Positions 1 to 9,946 of a DNA stretch of 64,000 nt are shown here, one piece after another. The position numbers were made by a program, and so were the translations under genes. Origin of the DNA: CAJCIT01 sp963771305 (GTDB taxonomy: Bacteria; Acidobacteriota; Terriglobia; Bryobacterales; Bryobacteraceae); the NCBI GenBank assembly GCA_963771305.1, contig CAVYTS010000025.1, positions 1 to 64,000 on the forward strand. The letters are read 5' to 3'. Position 1 is the first letter of the stretch. The number at the start of each line of letters is the position of its first letter. The notes beneath the pieces were generated by a model that was not told the DNA's origin, searched no databases, and saw only the letters and a list, made by a program, of their open reading frames with translations.

Positions 1-377
1 ATGCCCAAAGGCCGGGTTTTCCCCGGCTGTCCGGGCTTGTCGATGTATACTCGCCGGACCAACGAAACACGATAGCTGCCGTTACGAAGTTCCTGTTCGA
101 TCTCGCCCAGAAACCGCGCTTCGCCATACTCCCGTATCTCGTCGATATCCACGTCGTCCACACCGGCTGCACCCTTGTTGGACTTCACCCGTCGCCAGGC
201 CTCTTGCAAGATGTCCTGCCGACAGACCTTATCGTAGAGAAGCGTGAACCTCCTTTCCGGTTGTTGCTTGGCCACTCGGTATAGCGTCCTCTGCAGTTTG
301 CGGGCAGGGTCAAGTCTCGCGGGCGCTTTGCGCTTGGCGAGGCGGGGCCGGGGTTGAGCTTTCCCTTGCGGGGGCAT
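1..377 (-). CDS. ltrA: Group II intron reverse transcriptase/maturase, N-terminal fragment
   Basis: This is the N-terminal part of an intron-encoded protein that combines reverse transcriptase and maturase activity. The minus strand encodes the typical start of the RT domain: LQRTLYRVAKQQP, then LLYDKVCRQDIL, AWRRVKSNKGAAGVD, and VRRVYIDKPG followed by GKTRPLGI at the window edge. These are the RT0/RT1 regions that precede the catalytic YADD motif, which lies off-window. I chose the ATG at 377. The upstream sequence stays open, and a neighbouring frame (535 to about 350) also resembles the N-terminal leader of such proteins, so a small frameshift near the start is possible. Integrity cannot be judged from the fragment. 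Confidence 0.8.
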   Translation of the reverse strand, partial: MPPQGKAQPRPRLAKRKAPARLDPARKLQRTLYRVAKQQPERRFTLLYDKVCRQDILQEAWRRVKSNKGAAGVDDVDIDEIREYGEARFLGEIEQELRNGSYRVSLVRRVYIDKPGQPGKTRPLG

Positions 378-936
378 TCCGGCTGCCTTTCCCTGTTTTG
401 GTCGCTCGATGAAAGTAGCGGCCCTTCCCTCCCTCCGGTTTTCCCGAAGTTCAACGGTACTGTGGCCACCTCCGATTCCCTGTCCGGTTTCGTTCCCGCG
501 CTTTCGGGTTCTCCCCTTATACGCCTCCCTACCACTCGGAGTTTCCTCCGGCGGGCCGAACAGGGCCTCTCCGGTTGTGCTGATGCGCTGTCTTTGCGTG
601 CTGCCGCCCTCTACACCGTCCCGGCGGGCCGGATTTACTCTCGCTGTATTCCGGTCCGTGGCAGGCTTCACCTCCAAGGGACAGGCTCGCCCCGGGAAAA
701 GATCCAGCTGAATTGGCATGATTGCTGGTGGATTTGACGATGCTGTAACGGCGTTTACTTCTGTTGCGGCCCGCAAATTCGCCTCGCCCTCCTGCCAACA
801 GGTGAGGGCTTTGTCGTCCCGCTTCTCCGTATCAGGTTGCCCCGCGACAGAGGGGACCAGGCTATCGGGTGAACGAGTCATTACCCGAGCTGATTCCTTT
901 CATTCAGCAAGTACATCAACATCACGTCGGACACAC
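1..936 (-). mobile_element. Group II intron, 5' portion, cut by window edge
   Basis: Reading the minus strand from about 936, the sequence begins GTGTGTCCG, which fits the group II 5' splice-site consensus GUGYG. About 550 bases of structured-looking non-coding sequence follow, then a reverse transcriptase frame that runs off the left edge. The catalytic domains V and VI would lie outside the window. The 5' end is an inference from the consensus (934 is an alternative). Its 5' region does not resemble the ORF-less introns at 15589-18937, so it is a different intron type in the same orientation. Confidence 0.7.
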
Positions 937-1522
937 CCCTTGAAATCCCAATGGCTTAACGGGCGGGAGGTAACAATGTTACACGCCGGATTGTTGAAGT
1001 AGTTCTGTTTACGATTCCCCGTCCAAGAATCTAGCGTCCTTTATCATTCACGACGGGGCTTGGCAAGGCAAACTACATTCGTCGGGCCCATTCAAAAGAA
1101 TCGCGACTTTGGCGAACAAATTTCTGAGAACGCCGCTTCTGGACCAATATTCGCTAATCAAGTTGCTCAGTTTCTCAGTTCTGGCATTTCGAGCCGTGGG
1201 AAGTGAACACGGCCACACTCGCGAGGATTAACTTCCGGTGAATAACGAAGGCCGGATGACCAACGCGTTACCGGGTATGGTGGTGCGTCATTGAATCGGG
1301 GACGGGTCGCGGCTCAGAAAGCCGGTCCTCTCGAGATGGACCTGAACGCGACTCTTGGGAGTAATCTTCCAGATCGCCGTTTGGGGACGAGCAGGCCGGT
1401 GAACGGGCGCCCATTCGCAGTTCCATGGGACTTTCGGTATTCCTGCCAATTCCACTGCGATGAAAAAGGACTCGCCGTGACGGACACTGGGAGTCCTTGT
1501 CTTTCGGGTTTGTTCTCGCTGG
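937..1522. other. Non-coding stretch upstream of intron
   Basis: No convincing gene seen. The short open frames here lack a ribosome binding site and any recognisable motif. The near-palindrome gtaacaatgttac at about 970-982 lies close to the putative intron 5' exon; group IIC introns often insert next to hairpins, but that link is only a suggestion. Confidence 0.4.
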
Positions 1523-3820
1523 TTACGGCGCGACGCTGAACCTCAGCGTCGGAGTCGCCGCCACACCGTCTACATACCAAGTCTGTGTGTAAGTACCGAC
1601 GTTCGCTGACGTCCACGTACCGCTGACAGTAAAGGTGTTTCCATTGACGGGTCCGAAGGTGAAAGGCTCACCTCCGTTCTCAACCACCGACACCGGCTGG
1701 CGCGCATATCCGGTGCCCGTCACCGTCAGAGTGAACGAGTCGCCTACGTAGTAGGTTGTCGCGGTGCTGCCGGGTACTCTAAGGGTGACCGTCGGGGCCG
1801 GAAGCGTGAAGTTGAACAGCTCGAACAGGTCGCTGATGGCCGGGCTGTTATTGGGTGCGTACGGATTCGCGGTGCTCACGATTGGATTCGGGAAGTTGTC
1901 GCGGCTTCGGCTGGTCACCGGATTCAGAGTCCAGTTTCGTTCGATGAACTTGAGTACCGAGACATGGTCCGAATAGTTATGCGTAATGGTGCCCGGCGTC
2001 GTGAAGGGAGAAACGGCGATCATCGGAATACGCGTGCCGTCGCCAAAGTAATCCAGCGGCTGCACATAGCCGGAGTCATAATAACCGCCGCCCTCGTCAA
2101 AGGTGATCAGGATAGCAGTCTCATTCCATAGGACCTGGTTGGCCTGCACCGCCGACACAATCATCTGCGTGAAGCCTTCGAAAAGATTCAGTTTGGACGA
2201 TGCGGGGTGGCCATCCACCAGTCCGCTCGGCTTCACAAACGAAACCGCCGGGAGCGTGTTGTTCTGAATGTCTGCGTAGAGATTGGCCGTATCCTGAATG
2301 TGCGCAGTCCGGATCGAGGCATTGGCCATGATCGACGTATCGTACTGGAACGGATTGCAAATGTTGCAGTATTCGTCGGTGTTGGCACCCATCGCACCGT
2401 AGTTGAGCTGGTACTTATCGTTTAGATAGTTGTCCCACTGGTCGCCGTAATATTTCCAGGAAATGTTCGAGGCGATCAGCGAGTCACCAATGCTCGGCAC
2501 GGAGGAAGGCGGAATGGTGAACACGGTGTTGTTCGCATCGGTATCGGTGTACGCATTGCTGCCATCCCCGAAGTAGCCGGGATTGTAATTATTCAGCAGA
2601 TAGTAATGGCCGGTCTCGCATTTCGGTTCGATGGGACGAACCAGTGACGACAGATAGTCCACGATTGGCGTGACACCCGGCTGGGTGGTATCGGAGCAGT
2701 TGGTGTAAGAGCCGCCGCCTGAAGAAGCTGATCCGTAAGAGCCAGCGCCATAGCCATCTTCGGTGTACCAGTTATTCGTGCCCGGGGCCGGATTCGGGTT
2801 CTCGACTTCATCCACGGTGCCGGCGTTGGGGGTGCCCTGCGCCACCAGCGTGTTGTGCGGAGGCATCGCCGGGTTGCCATTGCCATCGCTGAACCAGATG
2901 GCATCCCCGTGGCCCAGCATGATGTGGTTTGCGCCCGTGCCACCCAGTACGGACTGATGGAAGTTATCGCTCATCGCGTAGTTATTGGCGAGACTGGTGA
3001 AGTAAGGCGCATCGCCCTGCTGCACGTTGTAGAAGCCCATCGCGGTGGAACCCTCCCCAGTTGTTGTGGCGCCCTGGCTATAGTTCGTATTAAAGTTGGA
3101 AGGCTGTGCGGCGCCGTTCGTTCCGGCGCCTACTGTGACTTCCACCCACGGAAACAAAGTCGCGAGGCAACCCGACGGGTTTTCGAGATAAGCTTGGCTG
3201 GCGTTACAGTCGAGCTGTTGCCACATCTGGTAAAAACGATGGACCGGGCTGGCGGCGTATGAGTTGTAAGTAAATGTACTGCCGTTGGTCAGTTGGAAAG
3301 GACCAGCCGGCAACGAATTCACATCCGTAATTCGCGTATCGGGCACCTAACCACTTAATCCGGTTCCGCCCGAGACCAGATATTGGTAGTAATTCGACGG
3401 GAGGCCGTTTTCCGACTGCTGCGCGAGGGTGAGGCTATCGCCCTTCACGTAGGAATCTGTGGGCCCGCCGTTAAGCGGCGCCGGCAGAACATCGCCCGGG
3501 AACTCTGTCTGCGGAGGGCTCAATAGGAACGCATCCGGCGCCGCATCGGAAGCGGCCTTCTGCGCTGCCTTCCAGAAGTTCGGCCCGGGAGTTCCGTCGG
3601 CGTTGACGATTCCTTCCGAAAACAAATTCCAAACGCTTTGGCCGGTAACCGGCTGGTACGTGGCAAACACGTGGTCGAAGCTGCGGTTTTCGCCGATGAT
3701 CACGATGACATGCTTGATCGGCGTAACGGTATTGTTATCGTTGCTCTGGGCTAACAGCGAGGTGAATGGCGCGAACTGCAATAGGGCGATGAGCACAAGC
3801 CCTTTACCGAGTGGCGGCAT
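1523..3820 (-). pseudogene. Secreted alkaline-phosphatase-superfamily phosphoesterase (phospholipase C/acid phosphatase type), interrupted by TAG
   Basis: The protein belongs to the bacterial phosphoesterase family of phospholipase C and AcpA-type acid phosphatases, which cleave phosphate esters outside the cytoplasm. The start at 3820 (MPPLGKGLVL...) gives a signal peptide ending near LLAQS. The metal/nucleophile motif HVIVIIGENRSFDH follows, and later NHIMLGHGDA, LITFDEGGGYYD and IPMIAVSPF...HNYSDHVSVLKFIE, all family signatures. The last ~85 residues look like an Ig-like C-terminal domain. A TAG at 3347-3349 splits the frame between GGTGLSG and PDTRITDVNS; the same frame continues on both sides, so this is one gene with a nonsense codon. 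The downstream half also has a GTG right after the stop, so re-initiation is conceivable but would lack the catalytic N-terminus. Adjacent to the co-oriented multicopper oxidase. Confidence 0.85.
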
Positions 3821-3948
3821 GGTGTTCGATCGAGATGTTGTCAAGGCTTTTCGTCTCCGTAAAGTCGCGGTCTGGTGCTGATTGGATACGACCGATACAT
3901 TATGAAATACGCAAATTACAATCGAACATCGGATGGACAAATTTTGCG

Positions 3949-5754
3949 TTACTGTGCCGCGTTGACAGAAGCGTGCTCCCCGGGAACGGGAGGTTCTACG
4001 CGAATCAGTCCCATCATTCCGCCGTCCTCGTGTTCGAGAAGATGACAGTGATAGACAAACGTGCCGGCTGCGCTGGGGTCGCGAAAATCCATTCGCAGCC
4101 GGACGGACGGATAGACGAGCGATCGTCCGTTGTAATAAGGCACGTTCACCGTGTCGCGGAGGTAAGGCTCATTCACCGGCCTTCCCAGATAGTCAAGCAG
4201 GAGGAAATGCAACTGGTGAATGTGAAATGCATGCAGTTCATTGGACCGGTTTTCGATGATCCAGTCTTCCACTGTTCCTTGTTGCGCCACGATATTCGGA
4301 ATTCCCGACTTCAGATCGAAGGCAACTGGTGTCTGGCCATCGACAGTGATAAAAAATTCCGTCGGGCCGGTGGGATTCGCGGGGTCGGCTGGCTTCTCGG
4401 AAAAGTAGAGCCGGCGGGTGCGGACAGGCTTTGCATCCCCCAGCCACGGGGCATCGGGAGGGTGTAAAGGCTTAGGGGAAGCGGCGAGTCTCGATCGCGG
4501 CTCCGGTGCTTCTTCCGAAGGGACGATTCTGGCAATGGCCCGATTGGGGTCGTTCTCCCCGGCGGGTCCTGTGTCCACACTTCTGGTCACCAAAAACCCC
4601 TGCGCCTTCGCGGGAGGGCCGGTCACAATAAACTCCACTCGACCGCCGGGCGGCACTCCGAGGTGTGTTTGCCGATTCACCGCATCTCCCGGTTTTCCGT
4701 TTTCGTTCAGTGGCACGCCGTCCAGGGCGACGAGGCCCAGAGGTTGCGGCTTGCGGTCAAACAACACTTCGAGATTGAGATACGTGATCGCCGACGCGTT
4801 TAACACCCGCCAGAGTTGGCGCTCTTCTGGTTTCATTTCCAACACTGCTGGAAGATAGTCCGGCCAGGGGACAGGGATAAAGTTGATGGAGAGATCTTTG
4901 GCGGGCTTCCCGAAGCCGGTGCCGTTATTAACCGCATCGCCGTCGCGATCTACCAGCATCGGGGGCAGAACCGGCTCGGATTTCGAGTGTGACACATCGG
5001 GATTGACGAGGTCGCGATCGCGGATCACCAGTACCCGTTCGGGCAGCCCCGACACCTCTTTGACCGCTCGTTCGATTCCTTCCACGATGATCGCGCCCGA
5101 TGCGCCGCCCAGGACCTGCGCTTTACTGAACCCGTGAATGTGGGGGTGATACCAGTACAAGCCGGGCGGTTCATTCGCTGGAATGCGAAAGCGGTACTGA
5201 AACGGACGGTCGTCTGGCTGGATCGACGTGTTGAGCACGTCATCTTGATGGCATGTCGAGGGGATCGTCAATCCATGGAAGTGGAGGTTCGTCGACGTTG
5301 CGGTCATCAAACCGCTGACGCACGGATCTGTTTTCTTTTTTTCGCCCGTGTGAAGGTGATGATTCCCGGTTGGTGCAACGCCACCGAGGTCGGTCAGATC
5401 GTTCTTCAGGTTGAGAACCAGAAGATCGCCCGGATTCAGCCGCAGATTGGGCGACTCTTTTCCGTCCGGTGTCGAGTAGCAGTAACGAGTCGAACCATCC
5501 GCTTCCTTATAGTTATGCAGAGTCAGGTCGACCGTTAGTTCTCCATCGACACTTCGCAGATCTTCCGGTTCCGCGACGGTAGTTCCCGGCAATCTGGCCG
5601 CGCAGGTATTGTGCGAGATCTGGCCCGGTGCCCGCAAGGGGACGCGCTCGCTCGCCTGCTGCGCGAGGAGATCACCAAAACGTGCGGCGCCGCACACAGT
5701 AAACAGCGCAACGGCCAGCAACCTTCTCGCCGGTGAATTCTTTCGAGGAGCCAT
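3949..5754 (-). CDS. Multicopper oxidase (laccase/CotA-like), exported
   Basis: A three-cupredoxin-domain oxidase that couples one-electron oxidation of phenols, bilirubin-like compounds or metals to reduction of O2 to water. The copper ligand motifs are complete: HFHG near the N-terminus, HPHIHG in domain 1, HAFHIHQLHF in domain 3, and the blue-copper motif YHCHLLEHEDGGMM near the C-terminus with an axial Met. The start at 5754 gives a signal peptide (RRLLAVALFTVCGAARF); an upstream in-frame extension to 5880 lacks this character. About 601 residues, normal for the family. It lies 128 bases upstream of the phosphoesterase on the same strand and could be co-transcribed. The true substrate cannot be told from sequence. 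Confidence 0.92.
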   Translation of the reverse strand: MAPRKNSPARRLLAVALFTVCGAARFGDLLAQQASERVPLRAPGQISHNTCAARLPGTTVAEPEDLRSVDGELTVDLTLHNYKEADGSTRYCYSTPDGKESPNLRLNPGDLLVLNLKNDLTDLGGVAPTGNHHLHTGEKKKTDPCVSGLMTATSTNLHFHGLTIPSTCHQDDVLNTSIQPDDRPFQYRFRIPANEPPGLYWYHPHIHGFSKAQVLGGASGAIIVEGIERAVKEVSGLPERVLVIRDRDLVNPDVSHSKSEPVLPPMLVDRDGDAVNNGTGFGKPAKDLSINFIPVPWPDYLPAVLEMKPEERQLWRVLNASAITYLNLEVLFDRKPQPLGLVALDGVPLNENGKPGDAVNRQTHLGVPPGGRVEFIVTGPPAKAQGFLVTRSVDTGPAGENDPNRAIARIVPSEEAPEPRSRLAASPKPLHPPDAPWLGDAKPVRTRRLYFSEKPADPANPTGPTEFFITVDGQTPVAFDLKSGIPNIVAQQGTVEDWIIENRSNELHAFHIHQLHFLLLDYLGRPVNEPYLRDTVNVPYYNGRSLVYPSVRLRMDFRDPSAAGTFVYHCHLLEHEDGGMMGLIRVEPPVPGEHASVNAAQ

Positions 5755-6745
5755 TCCTCTGAGTTGAATCGAATTCCGAGCGTCGGAGGTTGCAAACCCG
5801 TCACAACGGAATGTCTTTTTAATGAAATGTTGTTTTCTTCTATGCCTTGGACGACCTACGTTCGACTGGCCGCTGCTCACAGTCAGGTGAATTTCGCGAA
5901 CGTGTACCTCTCCCGGATGGGTGCCTGAACGCGCTCTGCTGACTTGAATCTACCCGCGTCACGCCTGCCAATTGGCATTTAATCCGGCGAGACAAGATGA
6001 TGGTGCCACCGAGCTGCTCAGCGGCCCAGCGGCTCCGTCAGTTGTGGAAAACACAGAATGACACCATTGGCGATGGTGCGAGCCGGAAGGTTCTGGGAAA
6101 CTGGGGATTCACATGGGCCGTAGGCCAATTTCGGCCAAATGCCCCAAACCCCTTTTCAGATTGCCAACACGGATAGTGAATGATAAAGAACGCTTTTGTT
6201 CAGTATTGGGAAGGGGCGGCTACCAGATGCAATGTCCCGACGGCTGCCGACATATGCGATCCCCATTGAGAGGCTGTACTCCGAATCTAGGCGGTCAATG
6301 CCTCAAATGCGCTCTTCCGTTCCCGCTATGTCCGGCTGTGTGAAGGCGTCAGACTTCCCCCGACAGACGCCTTTCAGCCTGCCATCACTTCGTCCCTGCC
6401 GGGCGTGCCGTGTCACGCTCCCGAGATACGAAGTTCAAGAAAGGGTCCGGCTGCTCCGGGTGGATCGTCGGCGAATCTTACAATGGGATCAGCGGGTTGA
6501 CCAGTTAGGTCCGCGGAGGTTGGCTTGTGATGGCCGGTAGAAGTGCCTCGCGATCGCAGGGCGCCCACTCTTCGGGTGCTTCACGCCTGGCAACCTGGCG
6601 TTATCAGTTAATATCGGCAGCGAAACTAACGCCCGCAACCACGGGCAGTTCCCGGAGGCAGCCGGCAAAATTGGTCAGCCGCGCTTCCCCAGACTTCCTA
6701 TAGTTGACCGAGTCAACAGCGCATCTGCATGGTACGCTTGCTCGT
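5755..6745. other. Long intergenic region
   Basis: About 1 kb without a recognisable gene. The short frames between 6113 and 6540 lack motifs and ribosome binding sites. It probably contains the promoters of the oxidase (minus) and slipin (plus) and may include degraded sequence. Confidence 0.4.
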
Positions 6746-7537
6746 ATGATTTTGACCGGCGTCGCGATCGTGGTGCTATTGGTCCTGCTGTCCGGTCTGC
6801 GGATCGCTAGAGAATACCAGCGCGCGGTCGTGTTTCGATTGGGACGCTACACCGGGCTGCGCGGCCCTGGACTGTTCTGGCTGATTCCGCTAGGTATCGA
6901 AAACGAAACCCGCATCGACCTCCGGGTGGTCACCGCTCCTATCGAGCAGCAGGAAACCATCACGCGCGACAGCGTGACGGTGAAGGTGAACGCCGTACTC
7001 TGGTATCGCGTCAGCGATCCGCAGAAGGCCGTTCTAAATGTCGAGAATTTCCGCGTTGCCGTCCAGCAGGTAGCGCTCACGAGCCTGCGAAACGTAATCG
7101 GCCAGCATGATCTGGACGAAGTTCTGAAAGCGCGCGATCAGATCAACAGCATATTGAGCAAGAACGTGGTCGGGAATATCACTCCTTGGGGAGTCGCCGT
7201 CGAATTGCTGGAGATGAAGGACGTGGAAATTCCTCAGGACATGCAGCGCGTGATGGCCATGGAGGCTGAGGCGATGCGGGAGAAACGCGCCCGCATCATC
7301 AAAGCGGAGGCCGAACTGGAGGCCTCCAAGAAACTGGCGGAAGCAGCGCAGTTGATGGTCGGGAACCCCGCCGCGCTCGAGTTGCGCCGCATGCAGATGG
7401 TGGCCGAGGTGGGCGCGGAGAACAACAGCACTACTATAATCATGATGCCGGCCGAGTTTGTTCACATGGCGGGGAGTCTGTCAACGTTTCTGCAAGGGAG
7501 AGAAACCTCATCCGAGTCGGCCGCGAGCAACTTGTGA
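6746..7537 (+). CDS. Slipin (stomatin-like SPFH/band 7 membrane protein)
   Basis: A slipin-type SPFH protein, which assembles into large membrane-anchored oligomers and is often linked to a NfeD partner protease. An N-terminal hydrophobic segment (MILTGVAIVVLLVLLSGL) is followed by the band 7 signature EYQRAVVFRLGRYTGLRGPG, then VKVNAVLWYRVSDP, SLRNVIGQHDLDEVL, and WGVAVELLEMKDVEIP. The alpha-helical tail contains AEAMREKRARIIKAEAELEA. I chose ATG 6746; a TTG start at 6704 would add 14 residues. About 263 residues, normal length. No nfeD gene is seen next to it. Confidence 0.93.
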   Translation: MILTGVAIVVLLVLLSGLRIAREYQRAVVFRLGRYTGLRGPGLFWLIPLGIENETRIDLRVVTAPIEQQETITRDSVTVKVNAVLWYRVSDPQKAVLNVENFRVAVQQVALTSLRNVIGQHDLDEVLKARDQINSILSKNVVGNITPWGVAVELLEMKDVEIPQDMQRVMAMEAEAMREKRARIIKAEAELEASKKLAEAAQLMVGNPAALELRRMQMVAEVGAENNSTTIIMMPAEFVHMAGSLSTFLQGRETSSESAASNL

Positions 7538-8008
7538 ACTCGGCTGCGCGTGCCTGTTGCTGCGGACTTCGGCCTCCATAGGACTGATCGGCTACGGCGG
7601 AGGTCGCTGTGCCGAGCCCAGCGCTGCTGGCCAGCTCAGGTTACGCAGTGATATCCGAACCTGCAGTTGGCGTTAAGAGGTAATATCGCTAGCTATCTGT
7701 GACCCCGACAGGCGATAGACATGTTGGTTCGTGCGGGTTTCGATTCGATCCATACTAATCTGCGGTCCCATGTTGCACCAGATCAAAGACGAGAACTTTG
7801 CCGAAACCCGCTCTGTCTCTTGCTAGACCTGTCATCGCGGTAAGTACGAAACCTGAGTCGCAGCCTAAATAGGCGTCTCCGAGAGACTTGCATTCCTAAC
7901 TTGCCGACACCATGATGCTGGTGATGTGAACTAACCGCGCGCGACGGGCCGCGACGTAGGATGCGCTGGCGTCTTCCAGAAAAGCGGGAAGGAAAGACTG
8001 CGATTCCG
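7538..8008. other. Intergenic, nothing recognised
   Basis: No gene, repeat or structured element was recognised here. Confidence 0.4.
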
Positions 8009-8272
8009 TCAGCGGCGCTTCCGCGCTGGTGAACGGCGCGCGGCTTTGCGGGTCACAAACTTATAGGCCATGCCGAGCAAGTCTCGCAGTGCATCGGGAT
8101 TCACGCGAGACAAGCGAACCAGCACGGCGCTGTATCCGACGTAGTGGTCGGTCACGTAGTAAACAGCGGGGTCCGCATCGAGCAGCTCGGCGCGGTCATC
8201 GAAATCCACACGTACGATGAGCGATGCGGGTTCGGCCCGCACGGTGTCGAAGGTGATAGTGCTTCTGGGCAT
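8009..8272 (-). pseudogene. MmcQ/YjbR-family protein with internal deletion
   Basis: The translation starts MPRSTITFDTVR, as in MmcQ/YjbR proteins (small DNA-binding-like fold, function unclear), but jumps directly to EPASLIVRVDFDDRAELL, YYVTDHYVGYSAVLVRLSR and LRDLLGMAYKFV, which is the C-terminal half of the family. From memory of the family about 35 residues are missing between the N-terminal helix and the beta-strand segment, and the frame stays open. The product of 87 residues is shorter than the usual ~115-125. I read it as an in-frame deletion derivative, probably non-functional. Confidence 0.65.
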
Positions 8273-8750
8273 TGGTCAGCACTATTCTTAAAAACGATCC
8301 TCGCGTCTGTGAAGACCAAGATACGACGTTCGGGGATGCTCGCGCGGATGACGACCAAAAAGTCTCGGTCTGCCCGGCAATTTCCTGCGGTTTGGCAGCG
8401 GATCACAGACGGTAAGAGGACTTCCGACGACTGATGCTCCCAAATCATTGTATTGGCTAGGTTTAATCGCCTTTATTACCCTGACGGCATTCCCGGGCTG
8501 AGAGACATCGACGTCCGCCCCCCTGCGCTCGGTGGATGTCTGAAACCACTCCCTTCAGGCACTAGTGGAGGCCATCCAAAACCGGCACGTCTCCCTATTG
8601 TTCCTTGTCGCCGTGAGACAGCCAGTGGTTTTCAATCGGTGGATCGCCGACTCTCTAGGACAACTGGACTTGCGGACTACTGAACCTATAATCTTCGCTT
8701 CTACCTCGAGGCATATTGCCGAATCCCGATAGCGGTCTGATCAGCGCGCC
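8273..8750. other. Intergenic, nothing recognised
   Basis: Only short frames without motifs; no structured element seen. Confidence 0.4.
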
Positions 8751-9293
8751 TCAAAATTCGTACCTGGGGCCTGTGTCTGGCGGTGCGATTCCCTTCAAAC
8801 GCAGATAGATTTCAGCTTTCCCAAGTCCATGGACGGCACGCGCGTATCCTTCCCAGAATATGTCGAATCTGGATCTTGACTCGCCTTTGAAAACAGCCAT
8901 CTTGAACAAATCTGCATCATTCATCTGTTCCAATCCATCGATGCAATAGTCGTAGGCCACTGTCAAACTTTTCATTATCCCTGTCTTCGTCGAGTCCATA
9001 GGTCCATCAAATGCGGACTGAAACCGCTGCGGCGCGCGCGTGCCAAGAGCCCTAGCGCACGATAAGACGTTTACGAGCGCGACGTTCCCCAATTGGTCAG
9101 CGAACCCACTATCAGCATTGGGAGCCGTGAACGAGTAAGCACCTGCCGGCATCGCTTGTGCAACCGCGAGCGACAGGCTCTTCAAGACTCGCCAGTGCTT
9201 CATGAGGTCATTGACTAGAGTCTTGGTGGCATCTTCCGCATATAGGCCGTGGCTCAAGAAGAAACCCAGTGCACAGAGAGCAGTGAGCTGCAT
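8751..9293 (-). CDS. DinB-superfamily-like exported protein
   Basis: A four-helix-bundle protein that resembles the DinB/DUF664 superfamily, whose members are often metal-dependent thiol transferases or stress proteins. The start at 9293 (MQLTALCALGFFLSHGLYAED) gives a clear signal peptide; the longer in-frame extension to 9377 does not. The helices carry typical family features: LMKHWRVLKSLSLAVAQAMP, FADQLGNVALVN, YDYCIDGLEQM, and FWEGYARAVHGLGKAEIYLR followed by KGIAPPDTGP, a common DinB C-terminus. The usual metal-binding His triad is not obvious: FADQLGNVALVN has Asn where His is expected, so catalytic function is doubtful. Confidence 0.7.
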   Translation of the reverse strand: MQLTALCALGFFLSHGLYAEDATKTLVNDLMKHWRVLKSLSLAVAQAMPAGAYSFTAPNADSGFADQLGNVALVNVLSCARALGTRAPQRFQSAFDGPMDSTKTGIMKSLTVAYDYCIDGLEQMNDADLFKMAVFKGESRSRFDIFWEGYARAVHGLGKAEIYLRLKGIAPPDTGPRYEF

Positions 9294-9506
9294 GGATATG
9301 CTTCGGTTTTTCGGACCGCACTTCATGGTTCGACCTGCCATTTCGAAGTTACTAGACTCATTCTCCCAACCAGACACAGATGTGGGGCTGCCAAGCGATG
9401 GCGCTGGTGGCCAAAGTTCTGAGCGGAAGATGACTCTGCTTGCAGACTCAACAGTCGCAAGCTAGGCCGAGGCGCGCCTGTGCCTTCCGCGGTCGGAGCC
9501 GACGTT

Positions 9507-9671
9507 CTAAACTCCACGGAGGCTCAACACCAAACCAATCGCCCACAGCACAAGACCGAGAGCCAGGAAGAATAGCTTTCCGCCTCGCAGCTGACCGGCC
9601 TTCGCCTGGGCGGCCGCGCTCAAGGCGCAGCAAATGAGTCCGGCTATTCCAAAAAGACGAAGTACGCTCAA
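9507..9671 (-). CDS. Small membrane protein, 54 codons
   Basis: A TTG start at 9671 has a good ribosome binding site (AAAGGA, 6 bases upstream). It gives a 54-residue protein with two hydrophobic segments, LRLFGIAGLICCALSAAA and LFFLALGLVLWAIGLVL, separated by QAKAGQLRGGK, and ends at a TAG at 9507-9509. This is a plausible two-pass helical-hairpin membrane protein. I do not recognise a family. The evidence is the composition plus the ribosome binding site only. Confidence 0.45.
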   Translation of the reverse strand: MSVLRLFGIAGLICCALSAAAQAKAGQLRGGKLFFLALGLVLWAIGLVLSLRGV

Positions 9672-9946
9672 GGCAAATCCTTTTCTCTGTTTTTAACCTA
9701 CACACGATCCCTGGAACGAGCGCGCGATTCCAATGGTGGCTAGTCGATCGCACTGCACGAACACCGATTGAATCAATGACCGCATCCGTTCCGACCCATT
9801 CGTCCAGCTCACGATTCGGCAACGGAGCCAAACCATCCGATTCCGAACTGCGGCCGAAATGCTAGTAGTGTTCGGCACAGAAAAAGGGGGGAATGGTAGG
9901 CCATCTACTTCCGAACATTTTCATTGACGTTGGAGCGGCTATGCTG

